Notes: generated by a model from the letters alone, not told the origin. Numbered from the stretch's first letter, positions 52,925-62,947 are shown. The stretch: DNA of 64,000 bases from PCC-6802 sp031388585 (GCA_031388585.1 JANMRU010000141.1:1-64000), one strand, 5' to 3'. Numbers and translations are program-made.

Positions 52925-53144
52925 CTTTGAGTACATCATCAAAGAAGGAATCAAGAATAATATGCCTGAGATGTCTAAGATACTCATCTTAGGACAAATG
53001 CATTATGCGATGGGGCGTGGAGATTTGATAATTCGGCAAGTTGAAGAGCTTGAGGCTATGCTTGGCTACTCATTAAAGAACTACAAACGTGAGCTTGAGT
53101 ATGCTCTTGCTGGTAGTAGCGAGGAGGATGACGTTGCCGCATAA
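52905..53144 (+). CDS. small acidic partner of the nuclease, possible immunity protein
   Basis: 79 residues, acidic tail (SSEEDDVAA), probably all helical (FNNFEYIIKEGIKNNMPEMSK; MGRGDLIIRQVEELEAMLGYSLKNYKRELEYAL). The start overlaps the end of the nuclease gene by 20 bases, typical of toxin-immunity or other tightly coupled pairs. No family recognised; immunity is a hypothesis based on order, size and charge. Confidence 0.6.
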   Translation: MENAFNNFEYIIKEGIKNNMPEMSKILILGQMHYAMGRGDLIIRQVEELEAMLGYSLKNYKRELEYALAGSSEEDDVAA

Positions 53145-53279
53145 ACGCAATAATGATCATAGGTGGCAGGAGCAAAATTGATGCACGATCGCTAATAACA
53201 ACAACTAATAACTGACTACAATAGTTCAGAGTGCTTTTATCGCACTCCTAATACCCAATCGTCTAGAAATTTGCAAATA

Positions 53280-54659
53280 ATGACCACGGTTCTGCCCCAC
53301 CCACCGCTCTCAACTACCTCAAATACGCTGGATCGGCGATCGCCAAATCAGCAACTGTTGCCCCTTACAGCCAAAATCAACGAGGCCGATCGCCTGGAAA
53401 TTGGTGGCTGCGATGTGGTGGAACTAGTGAAGCAGTATGGTTCACCCCTATACGTTCTAGACGAAGTGACCCTGCGTACTGCCTGTCAGCAATATCGCGA
53501 TGCCTTTAAGCACTTCTACAAGGGCACCTCACAGGTACTTTATGCCTCTAAAGCTTGGAATTGTTTGGCAATCTGCGCGATCGTGGCATCAGAGGGCTTG
53601 GGAATCGATATTGTCTCTGGCGGAGAACTATTTACGGCGATCGAAGCGGGAGTCGATCCTCGCCTGCTTTATCTACACGGCAATAATAAATCCTTAGAAG
53701 AATTGCAGTACGCGCTCGAAGTTGACTGCACGGTGGTAGCGGATAACTGGCTGGAATTGCAAACCCTCGATCGCCTCGCCGCTGAAATGGGTAAAACACC
53801 ACGCATTATGTTGCGCCTCACCCCAGGGATTGAATGCCATACCCACGAATACATCCGCACTGGGCATCTCGATAGCAAGTTTGGCTTCGATCCTAACGAT
53901 GTCGATGCTGTGCTGGAGTTTGTCGCCAAATCCCACCTCAACTGTATTGGTCTGCACGCCCACATTGGTTCGCAAATTTTCGAGTTGCAGCCCCATCAAG
54001 ATATTGGTGAAGTCATGGTGCAGTGGTTTAAGCTAGCAAATACGCAGTATGGACTCAATTTGTCAGAATTAAACATCGGTGGTGGACTCGGAATCCGCTA
54101 TACTGAGTCCGACGATCCACCAACGATTGAGGCATGGGCGCAAACTGTTTGTGATGGTGTGACCGCAGCCTTTGAGAATAATGCCTTACCTCTGCCTAAA
54201 CTTTTGTGCGAACCTGGGCGATCGCTAGTTGGTTCGGCTTGCGTTACGGCGTATACAATTGGCAGTAATAAGACTGTACCAGGCGTGCGTACCTACGTTT
54301 CTGTGGATGGTGGTATGTCTGATAACCCCAGACCAATCACCTACCAAGCCCAGTATCGCGCTGCGATCGCTAATCGCATGACTGCGGCGGCCGATCAAGT
54401 TGTCACCGTTGCTGGTAAGCACTGTGAATCGGGTGATATTTTGATCAAGGATATCTCTCTACCTCAGACCGAACCTGGTGATGTGCTTGTAGTATTGACA
54501 ACAGGAGCTTATAACTACAGTATGGCTTCCAACTACAACCGTTTACCTAAGATCGCTGCCGTGCTGGTACAAGAGCGAGAAGCTAACCTGATCCTTAAAC
54601 GCGAAACCTATGTGGATCTGATTCGTCAAGATTGCTTGCCGTCAAGGTTGAAGGTTTAG
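53280..54659 (+). CDS. lysA: diaminopimelate decarboxylase
   Basis: 459 residues from the ATG at 53280. PLP lysine in VLYASKAWN, EGLGIDIVSGGEL, HIGSQIFE, GGGLGIRYT, CEPGRSLVG and the active-site Cys in GKHCESGD are the LysA signatures. It forms lysine from meso-diaminopimelate. First gene of a lysA-cdaA-uppS run. Confidence 0.96.
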   Translation: MTTVLPHPPLSTTSNTLDRRSPNQQLLPLTAKINEADRLEIGGCDVVELVKQYGSPLYVLDEVTLRTACQQYRDAFKHFYKGTSQVLYASKAWNCLAICAIVASEGLGIDIVSGGELFTAIEAGVDPRLLYLHGNNKSLEELQYALEVDCTVVADNWLELQTLDRLAAEMGKTPRIMLRLTPGIECHTHEYIRTGHLDSKFGFDPNDVDAVLEFVAKSHLNCIGLHAHIGSQIFELQPHQDIGEVMVQWFKLANTQYGLNLSELNIGGGLGIRYTESDDPPTIEAWAQTVCDGVTAAFENNALPLPKLLCEPGRSLVGSACVTAYTIGSNKTVPGVRTYVSVDGGMSDNPRPITYQAQYRAAIANRMTAAADQVVTVAGKHCESGDILIKDISLPQTEPGDVLVVLTTGAYNYSMASNYNRLPKIAAVLVQEREANLILKRETYVDLIRQDCLPSRLKV

Positions 54660-54687
54660 CTAGATGAAATGAATGTGAGGGCTATGG

Positions 54688-55575
54688 ATGCAGTGGTTAA
54701 TCAACATCAACTTAAATGCATTCATCTGGTGGCTAGATGTATTTTTTGTGCTGTCTCTGGTGTACCTGATGCTAGCAATGAGCAGCGATCGCCGTACTCT
54801 GTTGATGGTGCGTGGTTTTATCATCCTGCTGATCGTGAATGTGATTAGCACCAGACTAGAGTTCAAGTTACTTAGTTTCGTCCTTGATAAGCTTCTGGTG
54901 GGGGCAGCCTTGGCAATGGCTGTGATCTTTCAGTCAGAGCTACGCCGCTTTCTCGAGCAGCTCGGACGTGGCGAGATCCTATTGCTGTTGCGCCCTGTGC
55001 GCAATCGACGTTCCCACTCAATTTCTTCGAGGATCATCGATGAACTAATTGAAGCCGTAGTCGAGCTTTCGCAGAACCGAACAGGAGCGTTGATGATTTT
55101 AGAAACTAGCGAACCAATCGAAGAGCGCGACTTTCCGGTCCCTGGTGTGCGGATCAATGCGGAATTAACCAAGGAACTACTACAAACTATCTTTCAAACT
55201 TCAACATTGTTGCATGATGGTGCGGTATGGTTGCGAGGCGACCGCGTAATCGCAGCAGGAGTAATCTTGCCACTTTCCGATCGCGCAGCCTCCCGCGAAA
55301 TTGGCACCAGACATCGCGCGGCCATGGGGATCACCGAACGAATTAATGCCTGTTTTTGCATCGTAGTCTCCGAAGAGACAGGCTCGATCGCGATCGCCGA
55401 AAATGGTATTTTAGATCGACCAATTACTAGTGCAAAGTTACGAGAAATTCTTGAAGATAAATTTGCCTCTTCGGCACCAACCACTTTAGTCGGAACAGTT
55501 CCGCGTTTTGGTTGGTTATGGAGGTTGACTGGTCTGGGGACAATGTTTAAACGGAAATTGCCGCTAAAGAAATGA
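54688..55575 (+). CDS. cdaA: diadenylate cyclase CdaA (DisA_N/DUF147)
   Basis: 295 residues. Three transmembrane helices in the first ~85 residues, then the DisA_N catalytic domain with the DGA (LLHDGAVWL) and RHR (GTRHRAAMGITE) motifs. It makes c-di-AMP from two ATP. Starts 28 bases after lysA; its stop overlaps the uppS start by 4 bases (ATGA). Confidence 0.95.
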   Translation: MQWLININLNAFIWWLDVFFVLSLVYLMLAMSSDRRTLLMVRGFIILLIVNVISTRLEFKLLSFVLDKLLVGAALAMAVIFQSELRRFLEQLGRGEILLLLRPVRNRRSHSISSRIIDELIEAVVELSQNRTGALMILETSEPIEERDFPVPGVRINAELTKELLQTIFQTSTLLHDGAVWLRGDRVIAAGVILPLSDRAASREIGTRHRAAMGITERINACFCIVVSEETGSIAIAENGILDRPITSAKLREILEDKFASSAPTTLVGTVPRFGWLWRLTGLGTMFKRKLPLKK

Positions 55576-56315
55576 CTGCTAAGCTACTGCAAACTCTACC
55601 TGCCGATCTAGATCGTCAACGTCTACCCAAGCATGTAGCTGTGATTATGGACGGTAACGGTCGCTGGGCAAAAAAGCAAGGATTACCTCGCGTTGTAGGA
55701 CATCGGCAAGGTGTAGATACGCTCAAGGACTTGCTGCGTTGCTGCAAAGATTGGGGGATAGAATCACTCACTGCCTATGCTTTTTCGACTGAGAACTGGG
55801 GAAGACCCGTCGAAGAGGTGGATTTCCTGATGATTTTATTTGAGCGGATGCTTCGACAAGAGCTAGCGCAAATGCATCTAGAGGGCGTGCGGATTCGCTT
55901 TGTTGGAGATCTTGCCGCTTTACCTAAATCGTTGCAGACGGAGATGCAGCGCTCTATGGTCGAAACGGCTGATAATCATGCAATTGAATTTACAGTTGCG
56001 ATTAACTATGGCAGTCGCCATGAGATAATCAAAGTATGCCGTCAACTGGCAGAAATGGTGGAGCACGACCACCTCAAGTCTGAAGAAATCACCGAAAAAC
56101 TATTTGAAGAACATCTCTACACTTCGGGAGCCAGCGATCCAGATCTGCTAATCCGTACAAGTGGAGAAATGCGAATTAGTAACTTCTTGCTGTGGCAAAT
56201 TGCCTATTCAGAAATTTACTTTACGGATATTCTCTGGCCAGAATTTGATCGAGTAGAATTCCATCGCGCTTTAATCGCATATCAAGAACGCGATCGCCGC
56301 TTTGGTAAGATTTAA
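55572..56315 (+). CDS. uppS: undecaprenyl diphosphate synthase (isoprenyl transferase)
   Basis: 247 residues. Motifs: HVAVIMDGNGRWAKKQ with the catalytic Asp, GHRQGVDTLKDLL, TAYAFSTENWGRP, and DLLIRTSGEMRISNFLLWQIAYSE. It makes the long-chain cis-prenyl carrier for peptidoglycan synthesis. Co-translated with cdaA. Confidence 0.97.
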   Translation: MTAKLLQTLPADLDRQRLPKHVAVIMDGNGRWAKKQGLPRVVGHRQGVDTLKDLLRCCKDWGIESLTAYAFSTENWGRPVEEVDFLMILFERMLRQELAQMHLEGVRIRFVGDLAALPKSLQTEMQRSMVETADNHAIEFTVAINYGSRHEIIKVCRQLAEMVEHDHLKSEEITEKLFEEHLYTSGASDPDLLIRTSGEMRISNFLLWQIAYSEIYFTDILWPEFDRVEFHRALIAYQERDRRFGKI

Positions 56316-56446
56316 GAATTCCCCGAATTTAGCGAAGCGAAATCAAGGGAATGTCAAACCACTTTGAGTTAGACATGCGCTAATCTATAGCTAGGTAATG
56401 GCAGTCATTAGTCAGTCCTAGTTTTTTGCGGTATAGAGGGTTAGTT

Positions 56447-59400
56447 ATGTCTAATTTTGTCGGTCTGCACGTCCATAGCGAATATAGCTTACTGGATGGG
56501 GCAAGTCAGCTGCCAAACATGATCGACCAGGCCGTAGAGTTAGGCATGGAGGCGATCGCACTAACGGATCATGGGGTGATGTATGGGGCGATCGAGCTGA
56601 TCAAAATCTGTCGCAGCAAAGGGATTAAGCCCATTGTGGGCAATGAAATGTACGTTCTCAATGGTGATATTACGAAGCAGGAAAAAAAACGCAAGTATCA
56701 CCAAATTGTCCTAGCCAAAGATACGCAGGGTTATAAAAATCTAGTCAAGCTCACCACGATTTCTCACCTGCAGGGCTACCAAGGCAAGGGCATATTTGCC
56801 CGCCCCTGCATCAACAAGGAGAATTTAGAAAAATATAAAGAAGGGTTAGTCGTGACATCGGGTTGCTTAGCGGGGGAAGTACCACAGGCCATCTTGCAAG
56901 GACATCCTGAAATCGCCCGTGAAGTCGCCGCCTGGTACAAGGAAAGATTTGGCGATGACTATTACCTCGAAATCCAAGATCATGGTTATCCTGAAGATCG
57001 GACTGTGAATGTGGAGATCGTGAGAATTGCGAGAGAGTTAGATATCAAAATTGTCGCGACTAATGATTCCCATTTTGTCTCCTGTCACGACGTTGAAGCC
57101 CATGATGCTTTGCTTTGTATCCAAACTGGCAAACTAATTACAGAATTAAAGCGACTGCGGTATAGTGGTGCTGAATATCTGAAATCTTTCGATGAGATGA
57201 AGTTGCTATTTCGCGATCATTTAACTGATGATGTAATTGCGGAAGCGCTTAATAACACCGTAGAAGTAGCCGCAAAGATCAAGAGTTACGACATCATGAG
57301 CGACCCGCGCGCGGCGGAATATGCAGTCCCTGCTGGCCATACAGCGGATACTTACCTAGAGAATCTCACCTGGCAAGGGCTCCTAGAAAGATTTAAAACG
57401 GAGCACCGAAGTGATATCCCTGAAAGTTACCATGAGCGGATGCACTACGAGCTGCAAATCATGCAGCAGATGGGATTTTCTACCTATTTTCTCGTTGTCT
57501 GGGACTACATCAAATATGCTCGCGATCGCAATATTCCTGTCGGTCCTGGTCGTGGATCTGCCGCAGGTTCTCTAGTAGCCTATGCGTTGGGAATTACGAA
57601 TATCGATCCCATCCATCATGGATTGCTATTCGAGCGCTTTCTCAATCCTGAGCGCAAGTCTATGCCAGATATAGATACTGATTTCTGCATCGATCACCGC
57701 GACGAACTGATTAAATACGTCACTCAGAAGTATGGCGAAGATCGTGTCGCACAGATTGTTACGTTTAACCGCTTGACTTCTAAGGCTGTGCTAAAAGATG
57801 TAGCTAGAGTTCTGGATGTCCCCTATGGCGAAGCGGACAAAATGGCAAAGATGATCCCTGTATCTAGGGGGAAGCCTGCTAAGCTCAAGACCATGATTTC
57901 AAATGAGACTCCAGCACCAGAGTTTAAGGAGCGCTACGACAAAGATCCTAAAGTCTTCCATTGGTTAGATATGGCAATGCGAATCGAAGGCGTTAACAAG
58001 AGTTCTGGGGTTCATGCAGCGGGTGTAGTAATTTCGCCGATGCCTTTAGATGAAATAGTCCCTTTACAACGAAATAACGATGGTGCTGTAATTACGCAAT
58101 ATCCTATGGAGGATCTTGAATCTTTGGGTCTATTAAAAATGGACTTTTTGGGTTTGCGTAACCTCACAACCATTCAGCATACGGTCGATCTAATCAACGA
58201 AAGTCATAAGGATATGAATTTCGATATTAATGCAATCGCACCCGATGCACCTACTCCTGGGAATGAAGAAACTTACAAGTTGCTAGGTAGAGGTGATTTG
58301 GAAGGAATCTTTCAGCTTGAATCATCAGGTATGAAGCAGATTGTGCGGGATCTAAAGCCATCGAATATCGATGATATTTCCTCAATTCTAGCTCTCTATC
58401 GTCCAGGGCCATTAGATGCGGGACTAATTCCCAAATTCATTAACCGCAAACACGGGCGCGAGATCATGGATTACGCTCATCCTGACCTAGAGCCAATCTT
58501 GAAAGAAACATACTCGATTCTGGTATTCCAAGAGCAAATCATGAAAATCGCTCAAGATTTGGCTGGCTACTCTCTGGGTGAAGCCGACCTACTTCGGAGA
58601 GCCATGGGAAAAAAGAAACCAGCAGAAATGGAGAAGCAACGTGAGAAGTTTCTGGATGGCGCGGCAAGAAATGGGATTAAATCTAAAGTTGCTACTGACC
58701 TCTTCGAGCAGATGGTCTTATTTGCCGAGTATTGCTTCAATAAATCTCATAGTGTTGCCTACGGTTACGTTACTTATCAAACTGCCTATCTCAAAGCCAA
58801 CTATCCAGTTGAGTATATGGCGGCACTGTTGTCATCGGCTAGCGGCGATCAGGCCAAGGTGCAGAGATATATTGCCAGTTGCAACGGTATGGGAATCGAT
58901 ATCTTACCACCTGATGTTAATTCCTCTGGTGTAGATTTTACTCCCCGAGATCGCCAGATAGTATTCGGCTTAGCAGCGATTAAGAATCTTGGTGCGGGAG
59001 CGATCGATTCAATTTTGGCAGTGCGCGATCGCGAAGGAAAATTTAAAACACTTGCTGACATCTGTAGTCGCGTGGATTCCCGCGCTTTGAATAAAAAAGC
59101 TCTAGAAGCATTAATTCAAACTGGTGCGCTAGATTCCATGCAGCCCAATCGCCATCAATTAATGAGCGATCTAGAAATTACCTTAGAATGGTCATCACGC
59201 AAAGCGAAGGAACAAGCATCTGGTCAAGCTAGTCTCTTCGATCTGTTTACTGAGGATACCAGTAGCGAGAATACTTTTGATGACACACCCAGTGGCCCTA
59301 AAGTGGAGGATTACCCCTCTCAAGAAAAATTGAGACTGGAGAAAGAACTGCTAGGCTTCTATATTTCCGATCATCCCCTCAAAGTTGTCAGTAAATCAGC

Positions 59401-59956
59401 TAAACTAATGGCTCCAATTAATCTTAGCGAACTGGCTGACTGTCATGAGAATATGACGCTCACAGCCATCGTTTTGATTTTAGATATCAAGGACATTACT
59501 ACCAAAAAGGGCGATCGCATGGCAGTACTCCAGGTTGAAGACCTTACTGGCAGTTCGGAAGCGGTTGTATTCCCCAAAACCTATGAGAAGGTGCGATCGC
59601 ACCTGCAAAAGGATAATCGCCTCATGGTGTGGGGGAAATTAGATCGCCGTGACGATCGCGTGCAGTTAATTATTGAAGATATGCAACCAATTGAATCAGT
59701 GCGTATGGTTCGTGTGGAGCTGAGTCAGGAGCAGGCTATGGATATCCAAAAACTTCATCAACTGCGGGAAGTCCTAAAAGCGCACCAGTCTGGGGAAACA
59801 GAAGGTGCAAAAGTGCCAGTGATTGCTGAATTGCCATATCATTCGCAAATGGTCCGGCTTGGGAATCAATTTTGGGTGACTGATGACTCCACTGCTGTAG
59901 CTGCACTGACTAAAGCTGGATTTAAGGCCATGCCCGATGCGATCGCTAATAGATAA
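56447..59956 (+). CDS. dnaE: DNA polymerase III alpha subunit, uninterrupted
   Basis: 1169 residues from the ATG at 56447. The PHP domain (FVGLHVHSEYSLLDGASQ), the polymerase palm with catalytic Asps (PDIDTDFCIDHRDE), fingers, HhH and OB fold (LTAIVLILDIKDITTKKGD) are all in one frame. In many cyanobacteria dnaE is split in two genes joined by a trans-splicing intein at the junction AEY|CFN; here LFAEYCFNKSH is contiguous (Cys763), with no intein. Ends 55 bases before the convergent lipase gene. Confidence 0.97.
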   Translation: MSNFVGLHVHSEYSLLDGASQLPNMIDQAVELGMEAIALTDHGVMYGAIELIKICRSKGIKPIVGNEMYVLNGDITKQEKKRKYHQIVLAKDTQGYKNLVKLTTISHLQGYQGKGIFARPCINKENLEKYKEGLVVTSGCLAGEVPQAILQGHPEIAREVAAWYKERFGDDYYLEIQDHGYPEDRTVNVEIVRIARELDIKIVATNDSHFVSCHDVEAHDALLCIQTGKLITELKRLRYSGAEYLKSFDEMKLLFRDHLTDDVIAEALNNTVEVAAKIKSYDIMSDPRAAEYAVPAGHTADTYLENLTWQGLLERFKTEHRSDIPESYHERMHYELQIMQQMGFSTYFLVVWDYIKYARDRNIPVGPGRGSAAGSLVAYALGITNIDPIHHGLLFERFLNPERKSMPDIDTDFCIDHRDELIKYVTQKYGEDRVAQIVTFNRLTSKAVLKDVARVLDVPYGEADKMAKMIPVSRGKPAKLKTMISNETPAPEFKERYDKDPKVFHWLDMAMRIEGVNKSSGVHAAGVVISPMPLDEIVPLQRNNDGAVITQYPMEDLESLGLLKMDFLGLRNLTTIQHTVDLINESHKDMNFDINAIAPDAPTPGNEETYKLLGRGDLEGIFQLESSGMKQIVRDLKPSNIDDISSILALYRPGPLDAGLIPKFINRKHGREIMDYAHPDLEPILKETYSILVFQEQIMKIAQDLAGYSLGEADLLRRAMGKKKPAEMEKQREKFLDGAARNGIKSKVATDLFEQMVLFAEYCFNKSHSVAYGYVTYQTAYLKANYPVEYMAALLSSASGDQAKVQRYIASCNGMGIDILPPDVNSSGVDFTPRDRQIVFGLAAIKNLGAGAIDSILAVRDREGKFKTLADICSRVDSRALNKKALEALIQTGALDSMQPNRHQLMSDLEITLEWSSRKAKEQASGQASLFDLFTEDTSSENTFDDTPSGPKVEDYPSQEKLRLEKELLGFYISDHPLKVVSKSAKLMAPINLSELADCHENMTLTAIVLILDIKDITTKKGDRMAVLQVEDLTGSSEAVVFPKTYEKVRSHLQKDNRLMVWGKLDRRDDRVQLIIEDMQPIESVRMVRVELSQEQAMDIQKLHQLREVLKAHQSGETEGAKVPVIAELPYHSQMVRLGNQFWVTDDSTAVAALTKAGFKAMPDAIANR

Positions 59957-60011
59957 GGATGGCCAATACTCTAATTACATCAAACCAACCTACAAGCTCA
60001 ACAAACTTGAG

Positions 60012-60833
60012 CTAGAAGTCACAATCCCATTTTTCAATCGCTTTCAAATAAAACTCTATGCCGTGGTCTTTTATTAAAATATGTAAAGGACGAGGAAAAT
60101 CCTTGAAAGCTTCCCTTGCGCCATCAACTGAATCTAGGAACTTAAACCACCATCCAGGATCGTTATACAATTTCTCCTCTTCTGAAATATATAGAAATGA
60201 GCCTACATGGCTGTAGCTCATAATTCGAGCTGGCATTCTGGTAACGGGATCGTTGTTGTTTTGGAAACGAAAAAACCGAGACTTAGCTTCTACATTGAAG
60301 ATTCTAGCTGTTTCGAGAGTCATTGCGCGTGGCTGGCCAAAGGTATATGTCGAAATGAAGGGAAAATCCATATGAATGAGTTTCGCGGCAGCCACAGTCG
60401 CCATAGCACCTCCCAGACTGTGTCCTGTCAAAAAGAGAGGTCGCTTTTTTTTATCTCTTAGAAGGTTATGTTGATCAAATAATTTCCCCCAAACATCGTT
60501 GACTGAATTCAAGAAACCACGATGAAAGCCTCCAAATAGTGCCCTTTCAGGAAACATATTAAAGTTGTCCAACCAATCAGTGACTTCGTCGGTACCACGG
60601 AAAGCAAAGCAAAAATAGTCTTCATGTTCTATTAATGCTGCCTGTGCGCTATTTTTGGAAACACCGAACACAGAAATAAAATTTGTATCATCTTTCTTTA
60701 AGTTTGCAAGGATTTTTTCTTCATCTGGCTCAGGATTATTTTGCTTTCTAGTATAGATTTCGCCAGCGATTCTTGCCATCCAGTAAGCATTAGATTGACT
60801 CAGAGTTGTTTTGTAGGGTTCAACATTCTTCAT
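60012..60833 (-). CDS. lipase class 3 family protein
   Basis: 273 residues of the alpha/beta hydrolase fold. The nucleophile elbow GHSLGGAMATVAAAKL contains the serine; the lid region VFGVSKNSAQAALIEHEDYFCFAFRGT precedes it, and SHVGSFL and LIKDHGIEFYLKAI near the end carry a candidate catalytic His. No signal peptide is seen, so it is likely intracellular. Likely hydrolyses acylglycerols or galactolipids; substrate unknown. Confidence 0.85.
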   Translation of the reverse strand: MKNVEPYKTTLSQSNAYWMARIAGEIYTRKQNNPEPDEEKILANLKKDDTNFISVFGVSKNSAQAALIEHEDYFCFAFRGTDEVTDWLDNFNMFPERALFGGFHRGFLNSVNDVWGKLFDQHNLLRDKKKRPLFLTGHSLGGAMATVAAAKLIHMDFPFISTYTFGQPRAMTLETARIFNVEAKSRFFRFQNNNDPVTRMPARIMSYSHVGSFLYISEEEKLYNDPGWWFKFLDSVDGAREAFKDFPRPLHILIKDHGIEFYLKAIEKWDCDF

Positions 60834-60893
60834 AAATTTTTCCTAGAATAAAAAAGTCATTTACCAACTTAAAAAGTTCAGGTTCACAAAGAC

Positions 60894-61004
60894 TTAGAAT
60901 CTTTTGATAGAGTTAGCGACTTGAAAATATCTATAATAATCACTGAGACGTTTTTCAATTTTCTCTGGGACAGGTCTTATCTCCTTGTTCTTTGAGAGTT
61001 CCAT
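60894..61004 (-). CDS. possible 36-residue small protein
   Basis: A short open frame MELSKNKEIRPVPEK... rich in Lys and Arg, ending SIKRF. It lies 60 bases upstream of the lipase gene in the same orientation. No ribosome binding site is evident and no family is recognised, so it may be chance. Confidence 0.25.
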   Translation of the reverse strand: MELSKNKEIRPVPEKIEKRLSDYYRYFQVANSIKRF

Positions 61005-61214
61005 AGTTTTACGTCTAAACTAGATATCCAAAAACCGCTAAGCACAATATAGCACGCTAAATCGCGGCATACTAAAGCATCTAACAGTCCAGCAATTCTG
61101 AACAGCATCTTTTAGCGCATATTGAGATCTAATTGCGAGGTGTCAAATCCTTACCTCAACCTCAACTACGATTGGACGTTCTCAAGCCCCCATGTTATTC
61201 AACTAGCGATGAAA
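61005..61214. other. intergenic region between the ftsX stop and the lipase leader
   Basis: Apart from the possible small protein at 60894-61004, the 380 bases between ftsX and the lipase gene show no gene, repeat or RNA that I can name. Confidence 0.5.
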
Positions 61215-62138
61215 TCAACCACTAACTGAGAAGCGCCGAACCGCTAAAAGACTACCAAGCACTCCTACGGTAGAACCAAACAATATCAGGATTGCAGGCA
61301 ACAAGAATTGTGAGCGCGGATCGGAAAGCAACCCTACTGTGAGAGATTTGATTAGCTCTGGTTGGTTGACGATCGCATTGCCCAGAAAATTTAGGATTGC
61401 AGTTAGCATAAAGTAGGCGATCGCGGCGCCCGCAATGCCAAACACCACACCTTGCAAAACAAACGGAAAGTAAATCCAGGTTGCTGTCGCCCCCACTAAC
61501 TGCATCACTTCGATTTCCCGCCGTCGTGCTAAGACAATCAGACGAATCGTGGTTGTAATCACAGCGATCGAGATCGCTGTGAATATACTGGTGACGATCG
61601 TGCCAATACTAGTCATGGCTTTGCGTAATTCTGCCAGGCGATCGACCACTTCATTCGTGTACCAAACTTCGTTGATGCCCTTTAATCCCGAAATCCGTTT
61701 TGCAACATCAGGTACGCGATCGGACGATACCGTGCGCACCTTAAACTCATCCACCAGGGGATTTCCGCCCAGTTGCTGCGTGGCTGCGCCCAATTCAATT
61801 TTGCCCAGATCTTTTAACATGGTTTCCCAGGCTACATCCTTAGGAATCAGATGGATGGCGGCCACGCCATCAACTAACATCAGTCGCGGTTGGAGTACCT
61901 CCGCACTGGCTGCTTCATCTAGATACACCGATATTTCTAACTGGCTACCCATTTGCCCTAATAAACCCTCTAACTGCCAAGAGACTTGCAAACTAGCGCC
62001 AAAGAGAAACAGCAATATCGCAACCGTACTCACAGCAGCCCAGTTCATCCAGCCGCCACGTTTTAAACCCAAAAGGGTTTCTTTAAGCAAATACTCTAAT
62101 TTGGTCAGCAGTCGGGATATATTTTTGCGATCGATCAT
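61215..62138 (-). CDS. ftsX: cell division ABC transporter permease FtsX
   Basis: 307 residues. Four transmembrane helices (~35-55, ~185-205, ~235-258, ~280-300) with a large periplasmic loop after the first (QLEISVYLDEAASAEVLQPR, INEVWYTNEVVDRL). With FtsE it controls peptidoglycan hydrolases at the septum. Its start overlaps the ftsE stop by 4 bases. Confidence 0.93.
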   Translation of the reverse strand: MIDRKNISRLLTKLEYLLKETLLGLKRGGWMNWAAVSTVAILLFLFGASLQVSWQLEGLLGQMGSQLEISVYLDEAASAEVLQPRLMLVDGVAAIHLIPKDVAWETMLKDLGKIELGAATQQLGGNPLVDEFKVRTVSSDRVPDVAKRISGLKGINEVWYTNEVVDRLAELRKAMTSIGTIVTSIFTAISIAVITTTIRLIVLARRREIEVMQLVGATATWIYFPFVLQGVVFGIAGAAIAYFMLTAILNFLGNAIVNQPELIKSLTVGLLSDPRSQFLLPAILILFGSTVGVLGSLLAVRRFSVSG

Positions 62139-62884
62139 GGTTTGACCCCATAAATATAGCCATCTTTGAGTTGTGCTACGGAATGATTTGCCGCACGTAC
62201 CAACTGTTCGTCATGGGTAGTCATCAGAATTGTGACACCAAAGGAGTTTAGCTTCTTAAAAATTTTAATTACTTGCCAGGCATTTTCAGGATCGAGGTTA
62301 CCAGTAGGCTCATCGGCCAGTAACAAGGGAGGTGTGTTGACGATCGCCCTGGCAATACTAGTGCGTTGCTGCTCGCCACCAGATAATTCTTCGGGGAAAC
62401 AATCTGCCTTGCCAGTCAGCCCAACCATCTTTAAGGCAGGCATAAGGCGGCGTTGAATTTCGGCTTTAGAGAATCCCTGTGCCATTAGCACAAATGCCAC
62501 ATTTTCGGCGACAGTCCGCCTGGGTATGAGTTTATAGTCCTGAAATACAATCCCAATGCTGCGTCGCAACATGGCCAGACCATTTCCCTTTAGGCCCTTG
62601 AGATTAAATCCATTAACGAATACTTCGCCATCAGTTACTTGCTCAGCCCCATAGAGCAATTTCAATAACGTTGACTTCCCCGAACCAGAATGCCCCGTGA
62701 CAAAAAGAAAATCGCCCTTGAGTAGCTCTAAACTAATCCCCTTAAGCCCCTCAAATCCGTTGGTATAGGTTTTTCGTACATTCTCGATTCTGACTACTAC
62801 CTTTCTGCCTTCGGCAGTGAAATTAGTCTCAGGATCGGAAGGTTTTTCCTTTTGCTGACGAAATTTGAGCGGGAGTTTGAGCAT
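62135..62884 (-). CDS. ftsE: cell division ATP-binding protein FtsE
   Basis: 249 residues with a ~25 residue N-terminal extension before the ABC core. Walker A GHSGSGKST, Q-loop FQDYKLIP (the KLIP/KLLP is an FtsE marker), LSGGEQQR, Walker B LLLADEPTGNLD and TTHDEQ. Partner of FtsX. Confidence 0.93.
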   Translation of the reverse strand: MLKLPLKFRQQKEKPSDPETNFTAEGRKVVVRIENVRKTYTNGFEGLKGISLELLKGDFLFVTGHSGSGKSTLLKLLYGAEQVTDGEVFVNGFNLKGLKGNGLAMLRRSIGIVFQDYKLIPRRTVAENVAFVLMAQGFSKAEIQRRLMPALKMVGLTGKADCFPEELSGGEQQRTSIARAIVNTPPLLLADEPTGNLDPENAWQVIKIFKKLNSFGVTILMTTHDEQLVRAANHSVAQLKDGYIYGVKP

Positions 62885-62947
62885 GGATAGGGCTAAAGGC
62901 GATAAATTTTAAATAATTAATTTTTAACAGGACTTACGTATTAATCC

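Noticed and set aside
56447..59956. Intein inside dnaE
   Set aside because: The usual insertion site AEY/CFN is continuous and the total length is that of an intein-free enzyme.
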